Of a stretch of DNA of 64,000 nucleotides, positions 20,790 to 30,860 are shown in pieces. The notes under the pieces are model-generated. The model did not search any database, was not told where the DNA came from, and was given only the letters and a program-made list of their open reading frames with translations. Each line of letters opens with the position of its first letter. Position 1 is the stretch's first letter. The stretch is from Diploptera punctata (Eukaryota; Arthropoda; Insecta; Blattodea; Blaberidae). Both the position numbers and the translations under genes were made by a program. The DNA is taken from the NCBI GenBank assembly GCA_030220185.1, contig JASPKZ010007250.1, positions 1,649,001 to 1,713,000 of the forward strand. The letters are read 5' to 3'.

Positions 20790-21840
20790 CTGTATACAAT
20801 GGAAGTGGATGATTAATGAAAAATGAGGGAAACTTTGAAGAAGTGGCTGAATTCAAATACCTAGGAACAATAATTACATTATTAAACATTAGGCTCCATT
20901 CTGGAAATACATGCCATTATGTATTACAGAGACTCTTGTCATCTCAACTTCTCTCAAAAAACATTAAATTAAAAATATATAAAACCGTTATTCTCTCAGT
21001 TTATGTTTATATAACACTTTGGCTAGACCGTGTTGACCTATGGTAGTGAAGCATGGACACTAAAAAGACAACATGAAAGCAGAATAACGGCTTGTGAAAT
21101 GAGACTCATGCGTAGAACAGCGGGTTACACCAGATGGGATCAGAAAAGGAACACCGATATCTTAAAAGAATTGAAGACTACGCCAATTTTGGAATATATT
21201 AAACAGTACCAACAAAATTGGAAACACCATCTTGAAAGAATGAGTTCAAATCGAATCCCCAAAGCTGTTTATAATTATATACCAAGAGGACGAAGATCTC
21301 TGGGCCGTCCTATGAAACACTGGAGGGAAAATTTTCTATAGGATCGTAACAGGCCTTGGCCCAATACTTGGAACGAAGAAGAAGAAGAAGATTCTCTCAG
21401 TTATATTATATGGATATGAAACATGGATTGTTACTTTAAGTGAGGAGAAAAAATTATGAATATTTGAGAATAAAGTTCTTAGGAAATAGTTGGATCAGAG
21501 AGAGACGAATAGACAGGCAAATGGAGAAGGCTATTTAACAGTGAGCTACATGATCTTTATGGGAAACCAGATATATTAATAACAATTAAGTCTCGTAGAT
21601 TGTGATGGCCAGGACATGTGGCATGAATGGGTAATGAAAGAGAGGCATCGAAACTCCAGAAGAAAATACCCAGAAGGTGGGCCAAAAATGAGGTGGGAGA
21701 ATAACATTAACCATGATTTAAGGGAATTAGATTATACAGAGGATGATTGGAAAACATTAGCTCAGGGTAGGGATGTATGGAGAATTTATGTCTGTGCAGT
21801 CATGAACCTATAGGTTTGTAGTGCCAGTTAGTTAGTTAGT
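20790..21840 (+). pseudogene. LINE 'A' copy split by a LINE 'B' insertion
   Basis: The plus strand encodes NEGNFEEVAEFKYLGTIIT, then after the insertion TYGYETWIVTL-type and MRWENNINHDLRELDYTEDD and CAVMNL, ending with a GTTA repeat tail at 21820-21842. The interior segment 21002-21390 belongs to another LINE and is flanked by ATTCTCTCAGTT on both sides. Confidence 0.75.
21002..21390 (+). mobile_element. LINE 'B' 3' fragment inserted in LINE 'A'
   Basis: A 389-bp, 5'-truncated copy with a 12-base duplication at 20990-21001 and 21391-21402. An open frame of about 100 codons encodes MLTYGSEAWTLKRQHESR, AAGYTRWDQKRNT-like and RGRRSLGRPMKHWRENFL. The tail is a GAA repeat. It is clearly younger than its LINE 'A' host. 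Confidence 0.85.
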
Positions 21841-21858
21841 TATCTAACAACCTAAGGT

Positions 21859-22235
21859 AAAACAATGGCTGTTTTTTTGTTGTTGTATGGAAGTGAAAAT
21901 TGGATAATGAAATAAAGGGATAAAAGCAGGATACAGACTGCGGAAATGCTATTTTTACGTAATGTGAAAGGATGTACAAGAGCGGATAGAATAAGGAATG
22001 AAACTATACGAGAAGAATTAAATATATATAAAATTGAAGATAAAATCAGCGAAAATAATAAGAAATGGACAGAACACTTAATGAGAATGAACAACGAAAG
22101 AATACCAAAAAGAACCTTCCTGTATAATCCCAGAGGAACAAGAGATGTTGGCCGACCACGTAGAAGATGGACTCCACTTTTAACTTCGCCGGAACAGGCT
22201 GCATAGCCTAAACCTTGTAGTAGAAGAAGAACAAC
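21859..22235 (+). mobile_element. LINE 'B'-type 3' fragment
   Basis: A 377-bp insertion between AACAACCTAAGGT copies (21846-21858, 22236-22248). It encodes MLFLRNVKGCTRADRIRNET and NPRGTRDVGRPRRRW and ends with a GAAGAA/CAACAA tail. It landed just beyond the GTTA tail of the previous LINE. Confidence 0.8.
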
Positions 22236-22248
22236 AACAACCTAAGGT

Positions 22249-22439
22249 GCCTAACTAATTCAATTGGAAGATGTATAGGTCCTGGTTTGATCCCAAGTTT
22301 TGACATAATATGTCAAAATATGTCCAAATATATTATATTTGGAGCACACCATAGTGTAGTTGGTAATGTAACATGCTACAAGCCAAAGGATCATGATTTT
22401 CGGTCCTGACTAGGTCAGAATTTTTAATATAATAAATTT
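22249..22439. other. Gene-free stretch, faint tRNA-like trace
   Basis: Around 22340-22415 the strings TAGTGTAGTTGGTAATGTAA and CAAAGGATCATGATTTTCG hint at a decayed tRNA-like repeat. I see nothing firm. Confidence 0.25.
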
Positions 22440-22950
22440 GGGAATTTTAACATTATGAGGTTTTCTTAAAAAGAATCAAATTAATTGTGAATTCTTCTTA
22501 TTTCATATATGTATGATTCTTTAAACACAGCACCGCAGTATTGGAAAACCATCATTTCCATCCTCAGCTGTTTTCACGACTGTCAATTTTTTCCCTTGCC
22601 GATAATTATTGGAACTGCCATCTGGTGTACTTTTGAAGAACTTTGTAATCAAGTTTGGTTCGTCCGGAATTTCGAAGTTCATGGTTCTAGTATGGTTTTT
22701 TTGAATGTATATCTTTTCCCAAACTGTTAATTCCAAACCAGATGGCAATTGGCAGTTTGGATAATTACTTCTTCAAAAGTATACCAGATGGTAGTTTGGA
22801 TAATTACCGGCAAGGGAAAAACTTGAGTCATGAAAAGAGCTGAGGATGGAAATGATGGTTTTCCGATACCGCGGTGCTGTGTTTAAAGAAACATAAATAT
22901 ATGAGGTAAGAGGTAAGAAGAATTCATGATTCATTTGATTCTTATTCAGA
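22440..22950. mobile_element. PLE inverted dimer with endonuclease tail
   Basis: The terminal signature TTAACATTATGAGGTTTTC is at 22448-22466. The left arm is 22488-22640 and the right arm about 22770-22945, ending ATATGAGGTAAG. The minus strand between encodes LTVWEKIYIQKNHTRTMNFE. A hammerhead-like CTGAGGA with GATAC in place of GAAAC is at 22844-22875. Confidence 0.7.
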
Positions 22951-22964
22951 ATTTTTAAATTGTC

Positions 22965-23200
22965 CTAAACCTTCTGTTGGCATCATGGCCCTAGGGTCAA
23001 CTTAGCCTCTAATGGAAATGAGAACCATACGTATCACTGGTGGTAAAGGCAGCCAATATGCAGGACTGGTAACTTGTACCAATTGTCTAAAAAGATGGAA
23101 GCCTTAACCTCCTACCACCCGAAGGGTTCCTATGACCTATAGTGGTATCATTTTTACTAACAACCTAACAAGTTTGTATTGAGAACCCAGAGAGAAGATC
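22965..23200 (+). repeat. Interspersed repeat with GGCATCATGGCC core
   Basis: Second copy of the family at 18985-19400 (TTGGCATCATGGCCCTAGGG, TAGCCTCTAATGG). Ends with CTAACAACCTAACAAG. Confidence 0.5.
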
Positions 23201-23342
23201 AACTACAATTTCTGCCACTGGATAAATGAAATAACTGATTACCTGTAATCAATTATTTAATTTTTCAATCTCTACATAATTTTCAGATGTCAGAACCATT
23301 TTAATCTTAATTTTTTTAATTGGTTAAACATTTTTGACTTAC

Positions 23343-23543
23343 CTGAGTTGCAACATAGGCATTATGTTTGCGATAACCATCACAGTAATTGGCATTGATG
23401 TAATCAGAACCAAGAATACCATCCACAGGTTGCAATATGACTCTAGAATGGTCATATGCTATCACATTGGCATACCGATTCTTTGGTTTGTTCACCTCCA
23501 TATTGGAATGGTCCCACGTAAACTGCTGTCCTGGTTCAATAGA
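23343..23543 (-). CDS. Lar: Lar exon: N-terminal part of phosphatase D1
   Basis: An exon of 67 codons, [20 protein letters not shown], then [15 protein letters not shown] (the phosphotyrosine-recognition loop with its tyrosine) and [20 protein letters not shown], ending ATQ. Acceptor CAG is at 23544-23546 and donor GTAAGT at 23337-23342, phase 0 on both sides. It joins cleanly to GPLQDT of the next exon. Confidence 0.97.
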
Positions 23544-23665
23544 CTGAAACAAAATGAAACATACACTTGATGTTAAACAAAAATTATAATCCTCCAGGAA
23601 ATAAATAATTTAATAGTTGTCCCAAAAACAGATCTAACCCATAAACTACAAATTGTTGGGAAAAA

Positions 23666-23699
<34 letters not shown>

Positions 23700-23701
<2 letters not shown>

Positions 23702-24022
23702 CCATCCATAGTCATTCTTCCCGAAGGCAGGTCCTTCACTGCAATCATAGCATTTTCATGCTATGCTTGCAGCTTTACTAGGGAATTGTAGGTGTGGTAG
23801 CTTCCCGTTGCTTTCCACACTGGTGAAGGATGATGATGATGATGATGATGGCAATATGATTTCGGGGATCGTTTGGGCCTTAACATTCTCCTGGCATTTG
23901 TCTTACAGGTGAGGAAAAAATCCCGATAAAAACCTCACCCAGAAAAACTGCCCCGACCGGGGATCGAACCCAAGCCCGCTGTGTGACAAGGCAGCTCGCT
24001 ACCTCGAGACCACAGCGGTGGA
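23700..24022 (-). mobile_element. SINE 3 (tRNA-headed) flanked by TA repeats
   Basis: On the minus strand the head GTGGTCTCGAGGTAGCGAGC and GGGTTCGATCCCC correspond to boxes A and B. The tail is GATGGATATATA. TA repeats of 15-40 bases lie on both sides (23660-23702, 24026-24048), suggesting insertion into a TA microsatellite or duplication of it. Confidence 0.75.
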
Positions 24023-24049
24023 CATTATATATATATATATATATATATA

Positions 24050-24215
24050 ATATTATATTTGAAGAGAAAAATTATATGCTCAGACTGGGGTTTGAATCCA
24101 GGACCTTTGGCTTTCTAGGCCAATCTCTACCACTGAGCTACCTGACAAACTCCAATCTAAATACAAATTTTTCTCTTAAGTGAGAAGTGTTAAATTAATA
24201 ATAAAAGCATCAAAA
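24050..24215 (-). mobile_element. tRNA-like repeat, family 1
   Basis: Minus-strand module at about 24075-24150 (CTCAGACTGGGGTTTGAATC and GAGCTACCTGA complemented), plus a short direct tail GTGTTAAATTAATAATAAAA at 24188-24207. The layout is again an inverted piece joined to a direct tail. Confidence 0.55.
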
Positions 24216-24471
24216 TGCATAATGTTCGTTTTGAGGACATTACCTTACATTAATCACCCATCCTATTGGAAACACATGCAGCCAATTTGAATACAAAATA
24301 ACATACTACTAACTAAATATTAACAATTTAATACAGAATTGTGTAAAAGTGATAAATCTTTAGAGAGTGCAAAAATGATCTAACCCATATTTAACTAAAA
24401 ATGCTGCAATAAGAAATATAATATACATGTTGAACATTGATTCAGTTAGAAAATTTTCTAACTGATGATAA

Positions 24472-24495
24472 AACAGAATTGTTTTGAAACTTGTT
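24472..24495 (+). ncRNA. Candidate hammerhead core, AAAAC/GTTTT family
   Basis: CTGATGA, stem II AAAAC-AGAATT-GTTTT, GAAAC, TT, GTT. Stem III is two pairs with a two-base loop. Consensus core with GTT as cleavage triplet. No convincing stem I. Confidence 0.5.
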
Positions 24496-24515
24496 CAAGA
24501 ACAAATCAACATTAA

Positions 24516-25498
24516 CCTTTTGAATGCCATGCCCGGCATACGCCGGTGAAAGTGCGTGTACAGCGGTACGCCACGCCCGGCAGGCTCCGGTTTTCAATCT
24601 TATTACTTTAAATATTTTTTTCCCGAAGTTTTTACTTCAATAAACTAAAATTATTTTTCGTTCTGTGTTTGTACATCCTTTCTTAGCAATACTTTGCACA
24701 TCCCTTACAGAATAACGGTACAGGCTGGTTGTAAATCGGTTTTCTAAAGGAGGGTGTACATTCATGTTTCAAGGCCTTTTTTTTTTTGCTATGGAATATT
24801 GCAATTTCAGAATTTTCTCTTTATTTATTTTATTTTTAGTTGAAACGATACCTGGCCAAGGGGTAGTTCGTGCTGTGAAACACAGTGATTCATGTCTCGA
24901 AGTTGACGAAAATACAATACGCGAGTTTAATGTGTCAGTTTTATCAGAAGATGAGAGTGACAGTAACAGTTCATCAAATGGTTATTCGTTTGACGAATGT
25001 GATAGTAGTCCTGTTTGTAAGAGAATATTATTACAATCTAAGCCTGTAAATAGTAAAGCAAGTGATGTAGACCTAAATGAACAGAGTGTGAGTGACAGTG
25101 GTGGGCGTGTTGTGCCAGACGAAACTCGTGGCATAGAACAGCTGTTTGGCTGGAACTGATTCGAACCCAGGACCATAAAAAATGTTCAGCAATATTTAAT
25201 ATTATAAGTGTTTAGTGATAATACCATCAACATTATTCAGTAGAATAAATGTTTTAGTGATAGTGATAACAAATTTCAATAAAGACACCGTGATGAATTC
25301 GAACCTGGGATCTTTACAAGTGGAAGCAACACCGCCTAACCTTCAAATAAATGTATAATAGTGAGTTTAGCACGGCATGTTGATAGTTAAATATACTTTA
25401 TATAGGTTTATATTATATAGTATGGTGTAGTACTTTAAATTTAAAAAACCTGGCACCCACAACCCAGCTGGCAGAAGGGAAACTCGGCAGTCAAAAGG
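24516..25498 (+). mobile_element. piggyBac-like element, internally deleted
   Basis: The element starts CCTTTTGAATGCC and ends GGCAGTCAAAAGG, imperfect 13-base TIRs, with TTAA on both sides (24512-24515 and 25499-25502). The TTAA target and the terminal CC..GG are characteristic of piggyBac. At 983 bp it is much shorter than autonomous members and lacks the DDD catalytic region. Confidence 0.85.
24830..25159 (+). pseudogene. piggyBac transposase N-terminal remnant
   Basis: An open frame reads through EDESDSNSSSNGYSFDECDS to a stop at 25157. The acidic, serine-rich character fits the disordered N-terminus of piggyBac transposases. The upstream part (from 24764) is hydrophobic and probably not native. 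No catalytic Asp block is present. Confidence 0.5.
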
Positions 25499-25669
25499 TT
25501 AATATTGAGGTAAGATGTCCAGACTAAAAATAATATAACAATTTTTGGTATTCAGATTTCATAAAAAAGGTAATCTTATATTTACGTAAATATAGTAGTA
25601 TAATTATATAGATGTTGAGCGAGAATTTCTACATTTGAAAAAATAAGATATACAAATAATAAAAGTTAG

Positions 25670-25850
25670 ATATGCATGGCTCACCTCATGCTTGTAGATT
25701 TTTTGAAGACTCAAGTTTCGATGCATTAAACATCATTATCAATTCTTTTTGTCAGTTAGAAAGTCTTCAAGAAATCTATAAATATGAGGTGAGTTGTACA
25801 TATCTAACTCCTATTATTTAAATAAATCTCATACTTCCTTTAAATATTAA
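25670..25850. mobile_element. PLE terminal hairpin
   Basis: Arms CTCACCTCATGCTTGTAGAT (from 25681) and TATAAATATGAGGTGAG (to 25794) pair. AAACTTGAGTCTTC and GAAGACTTTCTAAC strings flank a damaged hammerhead-like core on the minus strand (GCATCGAAAC). The outer signature is AATCTCATACTTCC. Confidence 0.6.
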
Positions 25851-25929
25851 ATATATTAACAAGATACAAAAAGTAGACAAGAAATGAATAAAGAGGAACC
25901 AGTAATCCATTATGTAAAATAAAAACAAT

Positions 25930-26150
25930 TGTAATGGTAACATATAAAACAGATGGAGAATGAAAGAATGCTGAAGAAGGATTCATGATGAATGCCTTTG
26001 GAAAAAAAAAACAAAGACTTCAACATACATGAATGCAGGAAGTGAAGAAAACAAAGGAAAAAATAAGTAAAATAAAAAACTACAAGAGGGGAAATAGGAA
26101 GATAGTGAAAATTGGAAGAAAAAGTTAAGAATACAAAACATTCATCATAG
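25930..26150 (+). pseudogene. Probable LINE tail fragment
   Basis: Translates in pieces to RWRMKEC-like and MENERMLKK, echoing the RMENER motif of LINE 'C' tails. It is short and broken, so weakly supported. Confidence 0.35.
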
Positions 26151-26180
26151 GAAGATTTTTATACATTTATAATTCTTATT

Positions 26181-26210
26181 AATAATAATAATAATAATAA
26201 TAATAATGAT
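26181..26210 (+). repeat. AAT microsatellite
   Basis: An uninterrupted run of about nine AAT/ATA units, 37 bases from the Lar donor at 26241-26246. Confidence 0.9.
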
Positions 26211-26246
26211 AATTATATACAGTAAAAGTTTAGTGATTGCTATTAC

Positions 26247-26472
26247 CTCGTATTCTTGTGAAAATTTTAAGTTGTCATTGGCTTTAAGCCGCTCTATATG
26301 ATTAGCTAACTCCAAAATAGGGATGGGCGGATGTGAGATCATGCCAGGTGTTTGGAAGTTGAGGCGACGCATTTCAACTGGATCTGTCGGTGCATGACTT
26401 GTTCCAATGTCGGCAGCCATCAAGGGACGTGTAACTGCAGCTTGGTCTGGTGCCTTGCATGGCTGTCTTCGT
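26247..26472 (-). CDS. Lar: Lar exon: juxtamembrane region and wedge
   Basis: The 226-base exon begins with the last base of a lysine codon and encodes [38 protein letters not shown] and the helix [20 protein letters not shown]. This is the cytoplasmic stop-transfer and the wedge helix before phosphatase domain D1. Acceptor CAG is at 26473-26475 and donor GTAATA at 26241-26246. The junction with the next exon gives QEYE-SIEPGQ as in Lar. Confidence 0.97.
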
Positions 26473-26619
26473 CTGTCAATAAATGAAACACTTGCTGTAA
26501 AATCTTCAAAATGATAAGCATTCTTACAAATTATTTCAAGTGAGATTACACCACAAATACCTACATACTATAATTAAAAAAAAAAACAGATAAATTATTC
26601 AAGTTTTTATTTTTTTTTA

Positions 26620-26800
26620 ATCTGGTAACATCTTACCTCAATTTAATGTTAATTTGTTCTCGAACATGATCCGATATATCTGGCCAAAAGCTGATGATGA
26701 TATAGAAGATATATCGAAACATGTTCGAGAACAAATCAACATTAAATTGAGGTAAGATGATACCAGATTAAAAAAAAAAAACTTGATAAAAAGAACTTCA
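26620..26800 (+). mobile_element. PLE terminal inverted repeat, GATAT family
   Basis: Arms CATCTTACCTCAATTTAATG (26628-26647) and its complement (26741-26760) flank a centre with a hammerhead. The outer left is poly-T plus AATCTGGTA, mirrored by TACCAGATT plus poly-A on the right. The signature AACTTCAAAATATAACTTCC is at 26793-26812. Confidence 0.75.
26691..26725 (+). ncRNA. Candidate hammerhead core
   Basis: CTGATGA, stem II GATAT/ATATC closed by AGAAGAT, GAAAC, AT, GTT. All conserved core positions are present, with a two-pair stem III. The sequence after the cleavage point (CGAGAACAAATC) is the PLE arm. Confidence 0.6.
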
Positions 26801-26992
26801 AAATATAACTTCCTAAAATAAACCATTAGATAAATTATTATCGAATTAATAAGCAACCTGACAATATATAAATATACTAACACACACACACACACACACA
26901 CACATACATACATATACAATGGACTCTATATTCGAATTATATTATTTTTGGTCTGGACATCTTACCTCAATATTAATGTTGATTTGTTCTTG

Positions 26993-27026
26993 GACATGTT
27001 TCAAAACAATTCTGTTTTATCGTCAG
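26993..27026 (-). ncRNA. Candidate hammerhead core, AAAAC/GTTTT family
   Basis: Minus strand: CTGACGA, AAAAC-AGAATT-GTTTT, GAAAC, AT, GTC. Mirror copy on the plus strand at 27640-27673. The core is consensus (N7 is C). Confidence 0.55.
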
Positions 27027-27639
27027 CTTTCCCAGACTGGTTTTATTTATGTTGCATTATGTTGCACCACCTGGATGTCGATGTCAGCTCCATCCTGTGG
27101 TTGGCCAAAGAACCTCCAAACAAGGTCACCCTCCATCGGAATATCAAAATTCATAACTCTGTTTCTGTTCTTCTGAATATAAATTTTTTCCCAAATAGTC
27201 AGCTCTTTTGTATTTTCTAACTGTTTTAATTATTAACTGTTTCTGTTCTTCTGAATATAAATTTTTTCCCAAATAGTCAGCTCTTTTGTATTTTCTAACT
27301 GTTTTAATTATTAAAACAGTTAAATTTTTTCCCAAATAGTCAGCTCTTTTGTATTTTCTAACTGTTTAAATTATTAAAACAGTTAAATTTTTTCCCAAAT
27401 AGTCAGCTCTTTTGTATTTTCTAACTGTTTTAATTATTAAAACAGTTAGAAAATACAAAAGAGCTGACTATTTGGGAAAAAATTTATATTCAGAAGAACA
27501 GAAACAGAGTTATGAATTTTGATATTCCGATGGAGGGTGACCTTGTTTGGAGGTTCTTTGGCCAACCACAGGATGGAGCTGACATCGACATCCAGGTGGT
27601 CCAACATAATGCAACATAAATAAAACAAGTCTGGGAAAG

Positions 27640-27673
27640 CTGACGATAAAACAGAATTGTTTTGAAACATGTC
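27640..27673 (+). ncRNA. Candidate hammerhead core, AAAAC/GTTTT family
   Basis: Plus-strand copy of the core described at 26993-27026, with a two-pair stem III (AC..GT) and cleavage triplet GTC. Confidence 0.55.
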
Positions 27674-27904
27674 CAAGAACAAATCAACATTAATATTGAG
27701 GTAAGATGTCCAGACCAAAAATAATATAATTAAAATAACCTCAAAATATAACTTCCTAAAATTAAATATCTATATTCGAATCCTAAGGGGGATTTTTAAA
27801 ATTTTGAATTATCCAAAATTCAAATTAACCAGCCTGTGATTTTTTTATCAAAAATAGATTTTGTACAAAAAGAATACTCATGCAATAAATATTTCAGTTG
27901 TATA

Positions 27905-28830
27905 TTATTAACATTCTTACCTCATATGAGCTCACATTTGGACAGAAAAACACAAAATAGATCTAAATACAAAATTATTAAACAGAAGAACAAGGACAAA
28001 ATTATGAACTTTGAAATTCCCGGAGAAAGAAGCCTCATTACCAAGTACTTTGGAACACAGATTCAGGGCCGACAACTTGAAGAAAAGAAGAAATCAGTTT
28101 GTAAAAATGCTGACGATGGAGGAACAGCTTTGAAACATATTAAGTTATGTAGATAGGAAATAACACTATGAGGTTTTTTAATATTGTTTATTTTTTATTT
28201 CACTCACCTCATACTTCATAACTCCTAGCATACCCAGGGTTTCGTCACATCCTTTGTGACATTCTCAATGCTGTGTCACGTTCACAACTGACGTCCAGCT
28301 GCCTTCTATCCTGCACAGACTGACCTCCATGCCATCTGATGGTTGACTGACGAATTTCCAAATCAGTCCTCTCTCCTTATAACCGGGTATTTCAAAATTC
28401 ATAGTTGTATTTTCATTCTTGCATATGTAAATTTTTTCCCAAATTGTGAGTTCCTTCGGTTTTTCCAATTGTTTAAGTAATTACATATGCAAGAATGAAA
28501 ATACAACTATGAATTTTGAAATACCCGGTTATAAGGAAAGAGGACTGATTTGGAAGTTCGTCGGTCAGCCATCAGATGGCGCGGAGATCAGTCTGCAGGA
28601 TAGAAGGCAGCCGGACGTCAGTTGTGAATGTGACACAGCATTGAGAATGTCACAAAGGATGTGACGAAACCCTGGGTATGCTAGGAGTTATGAAGTATGA
28701 GGTGAGTGAAATAAAAAATAAACAATTTGAAACATATGTCCGACAAAACAATCATATGAGGTAAGAATGTTAAAAAAAATACAAACTCAAACATCAAATT
28801 AAACTTCATAATGTTACTTCCTAATGATTT
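27905..28830 (+). mobile_element. PLE copy with a second PLE inserted in its ribozyme
   Basis: The outer element has arms TTAACATTCTTACCTCATAT (27909) and ATATGAGGTAAGAATGTTAA (to about 28773), an endonuclease tail KDKIMNFEIPGERSLITKYF and the signature AACTTCATAATGTTACTTCC. Its hammerhead (CTGACGA at 28110, GAAAC, ATAT, GTC) is split at ATAT by the inner element. Confidence 0.75.
28141..28725. mobile_element. PLE palindrome inside another PLE
   Basis: The 585-bp insert is flanked by TTTGAAACATAT (28129-28140, 28726-28737). It begins with the signature TAGGAAATAACACTATGAGG. Arms run from CACTCACCTCATAC (28202) and back to GTATGAGGTGAGTG (28709). It encodes LTIWEKIYICKNENTTMNFE on the minus arm, mirrored on the plus arm. 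Confidence 0.85.
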
Positions 28831-29089
28831 TAAAATATTAATATTATGTGTACTATATCATTACAGCATAATGGCAAAAGCAATTTCTCACACTAAAATA
28901 AAAACACAAATAAAATACACTAGTAGAAACACAAATAATGTTAACATGTGCTGTACTATAATACATATGTAATACACTGTAGGCTTAATTGAATTGTACA
29001 ATTGTTTGATTTGGTTAGTATAGTTTTAATTTATATGTATATTTAGTTACATTTATGTGCCTACAATTGGATAGTCTACTCTTTGTTAA
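28831..29089. other. Gene-free stretch
   Basis: AT-rich intron sequence, possibly the interior of the Tigger copy. Nothing recognised. Confidence 0.35.
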
Positions 29090-29900
29090 TAACTTACATT
29101 CGATTGCATGTAATGAATATGAGGTTCAGTACCCTGCATATAATCCAAATAAAATCGGTGTAAAATATGATATGAAAATCAACATTGATACAACAAAGGT
29201 CTAGGCATTTTGTGGAAAATACCCTGCTACAAGCAAAATTTGCATAAATGAGTTAACGGAAAGGGTCAATGAGTTTACATATCTTGGATATAATTTAATG
29301 TTTGTTGGTGAAACAGATATAACTTCTAGAATTTATAAATAAAATAAAACAATAGGAATAATTAACAAAATCATGAAGCATTCCCTAGTACAGCAACACA
29401 CAAGAATACTTCCCAATATTAATTTAAATATAACAAAAGAATACGTTTATATAAAACCTGTACTGTGCTATGGAAATAAAGCATGGACCATGAGGAGTAC
29501 AATGTCAGCAGAATAATGGCTAGTGAAATGAGATTTTTGAGAGCAACACTAGGGTATACTCACATGGACCACAAAAGAAATGAACATATCATGCAAGCAC
29601 TTCAATTACAACCAATCTCACAATTTATAAATAAATATCAGTTCCAGTGGAAAACTAATCGTAATGGACTTCCAAAAGTCATGCTTCAATATTGTCCTCA
29701 AGGGAAGAGATCTTTGGGACGTCCTAGAAAAAGATGGACCAAGAATACTTTACTGAAACTGTACCAGGCTTTGGTCCTTAGACTTGTTTGGAAGATGATT
29801 GACAATGTGTTAGCCAAAATTCCACACTCTTTCATGATGTCCAACTTTTTCTTTACACCTCTTTCCACTCCCCTTAACATTTCAACTTTTTGCAAGAATT
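29090..29900 (+). pseudogene. LINE 3' end
   Basis: The plus strand reads, across frames, INELTERVNEFTYLGYNL, MASEMRFLRATLGYTHMDHK and QGKRSLGRPRKRWTKN. This is the LINE 'B'-type tail. The GAA tail is missing, and the last part (29760-29900) looks unrelated. Confidence 0.65.
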
Positions 29901-30487
29901 AAATTGGTGCAGACACCGTGCTTCAACATTTTGAACACAATACTAGAATAAAAAAATTTCGTAAAAGTCCTGTTATGTATGTACTTCAAGGTTTTTTATT
30001 AAGGGAAGACAGTGGACAGAGGGAACACATGTACACACAGTGATGATTAATGCCAACTGATCTTCCAACAATATTGGTTCAGGAGGTGGAGGCCAGTAGA
30101 ATTGGTAAGGCCCACAGAAATAACATTTAAGTCTGTCAACAATAGCCATTACCTGTTTAAGGTACGGTACATTAAAAGAAAAGAATTTTTGTGAGTTCTT
30201 GGAAGTTACAAAAATATTAACTTAAAATACCATGTCTTCTAATCATCCAAATTTAAGTTTCAAAAATCAAATTAAATATGACATTTTAACATTGATTTAA
30301 ATAAGAATTTCAAGGGGAATAAACTTTTATTCAATTACATAATATTTTTAACTACCCAACGTCAAATTAACTAGAATCCACTGCATATATATCTCATGAA
30401 AGCAAGAGTATAGCAACAAATTAATTTGACATGGAGATGGAAATAATTTAAAAATGTGATATAAACATTATGGATCACATAAATCAT
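29901..30487. other. Gene-free stretch
   Basis: A Tigger-like right end lies at 30290-30380. Otherwise no recognised feature. Confidence 0.35.
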
Positions 30488-30860
30488 CTTCTTCTTCTTC
30501 TTCAACATCCAGGGATTAAGCCTGTTGGCTTGTTCCAGTTTCATGAAAGCTACAATTGTTAAAATTATTCAGACAATCTTCTGTGTGGGGGTCCAATATT
30601 TCTCCTTCTGTGTGGTTTATAATTTAGCAATAATTTTGGAAATCTTTCTTCTGGCATTCTGTCACATGTTATTTCCAGGCATTCCTATATTTAATTATTT
30701 GATCTGTAAGTTTAGAAAATATTTAGTTCCTTTCTTCTATCTTCATATCTTTTCTTAACCAGTAGAGTATATCCTGCTATATTTCTTAAAAATCTCATCT
30801 CAGCTGCTTCCAATCTTTGTTCTTGTCTTTTAGTGATTGCCCAACATTCTGATCGAAATA

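Larger units (their letters stand above)
24430..25560 (+). mobile_element. PLE terminal hairpin hosting a piggyBac-like element
   Basis: The right arm of the common PLE hairpin (GAACAAATCAACATTAATATTGAGG) is split inside its TTAA. The 5' half ends at 24515 and the 3' half resumes at 25499. The unsplit sequence occurs at 27675-27705, 42840-42865 and 56748-56768, which serve as empty-site references. Confidence 0.8.
26938..27768. mobile_element. PLE palindrome with repeat-expanded centre
   Basis: The 831-bp insertion is flanked by TCTATATTCGAAT (26925-26937, 27769-27781). The left minus copy and right plus copy of the same endonuclease tail (VMNFDIPMEGDLVWRFF) face each other. Between them, 27190-27440 holds about three and a half tandem copies of a roughly 72-base unit with TTTTTTCCCAAATAGTCAGC. 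Confidence 0.85.
26919..30380 (+). mobile_element. Possible pogo/Tigger copy broken by later insertions
   Basis: The left end CAATGGACTCTATATTCGAA, continuing after the PLE at 27782 with CCTAAGGGGGATTTTT, resembles the Tigger end at 39760-39828. The right end AATTAACTAGAATCCACTG (30362-30380) is its inverted partner. If so, the element hosts 26938-27768, the nest at 27905-28830 and perhaps the LINE at 29090. No transposase is seen. Confidence 0.45.

Noticed and set aside
24764..25159. Host gene ORF
   Set aside because: It lies between piggyBac-type ends with TTAA duplications, and its acidic N-terminus fits a transposase remnant.
27190..27440. CRISPR-like array
   Set aside because: Direct repeats are contiguous pieces of a PLE nuclease tail without spacers, and the genome is eukaryotic.
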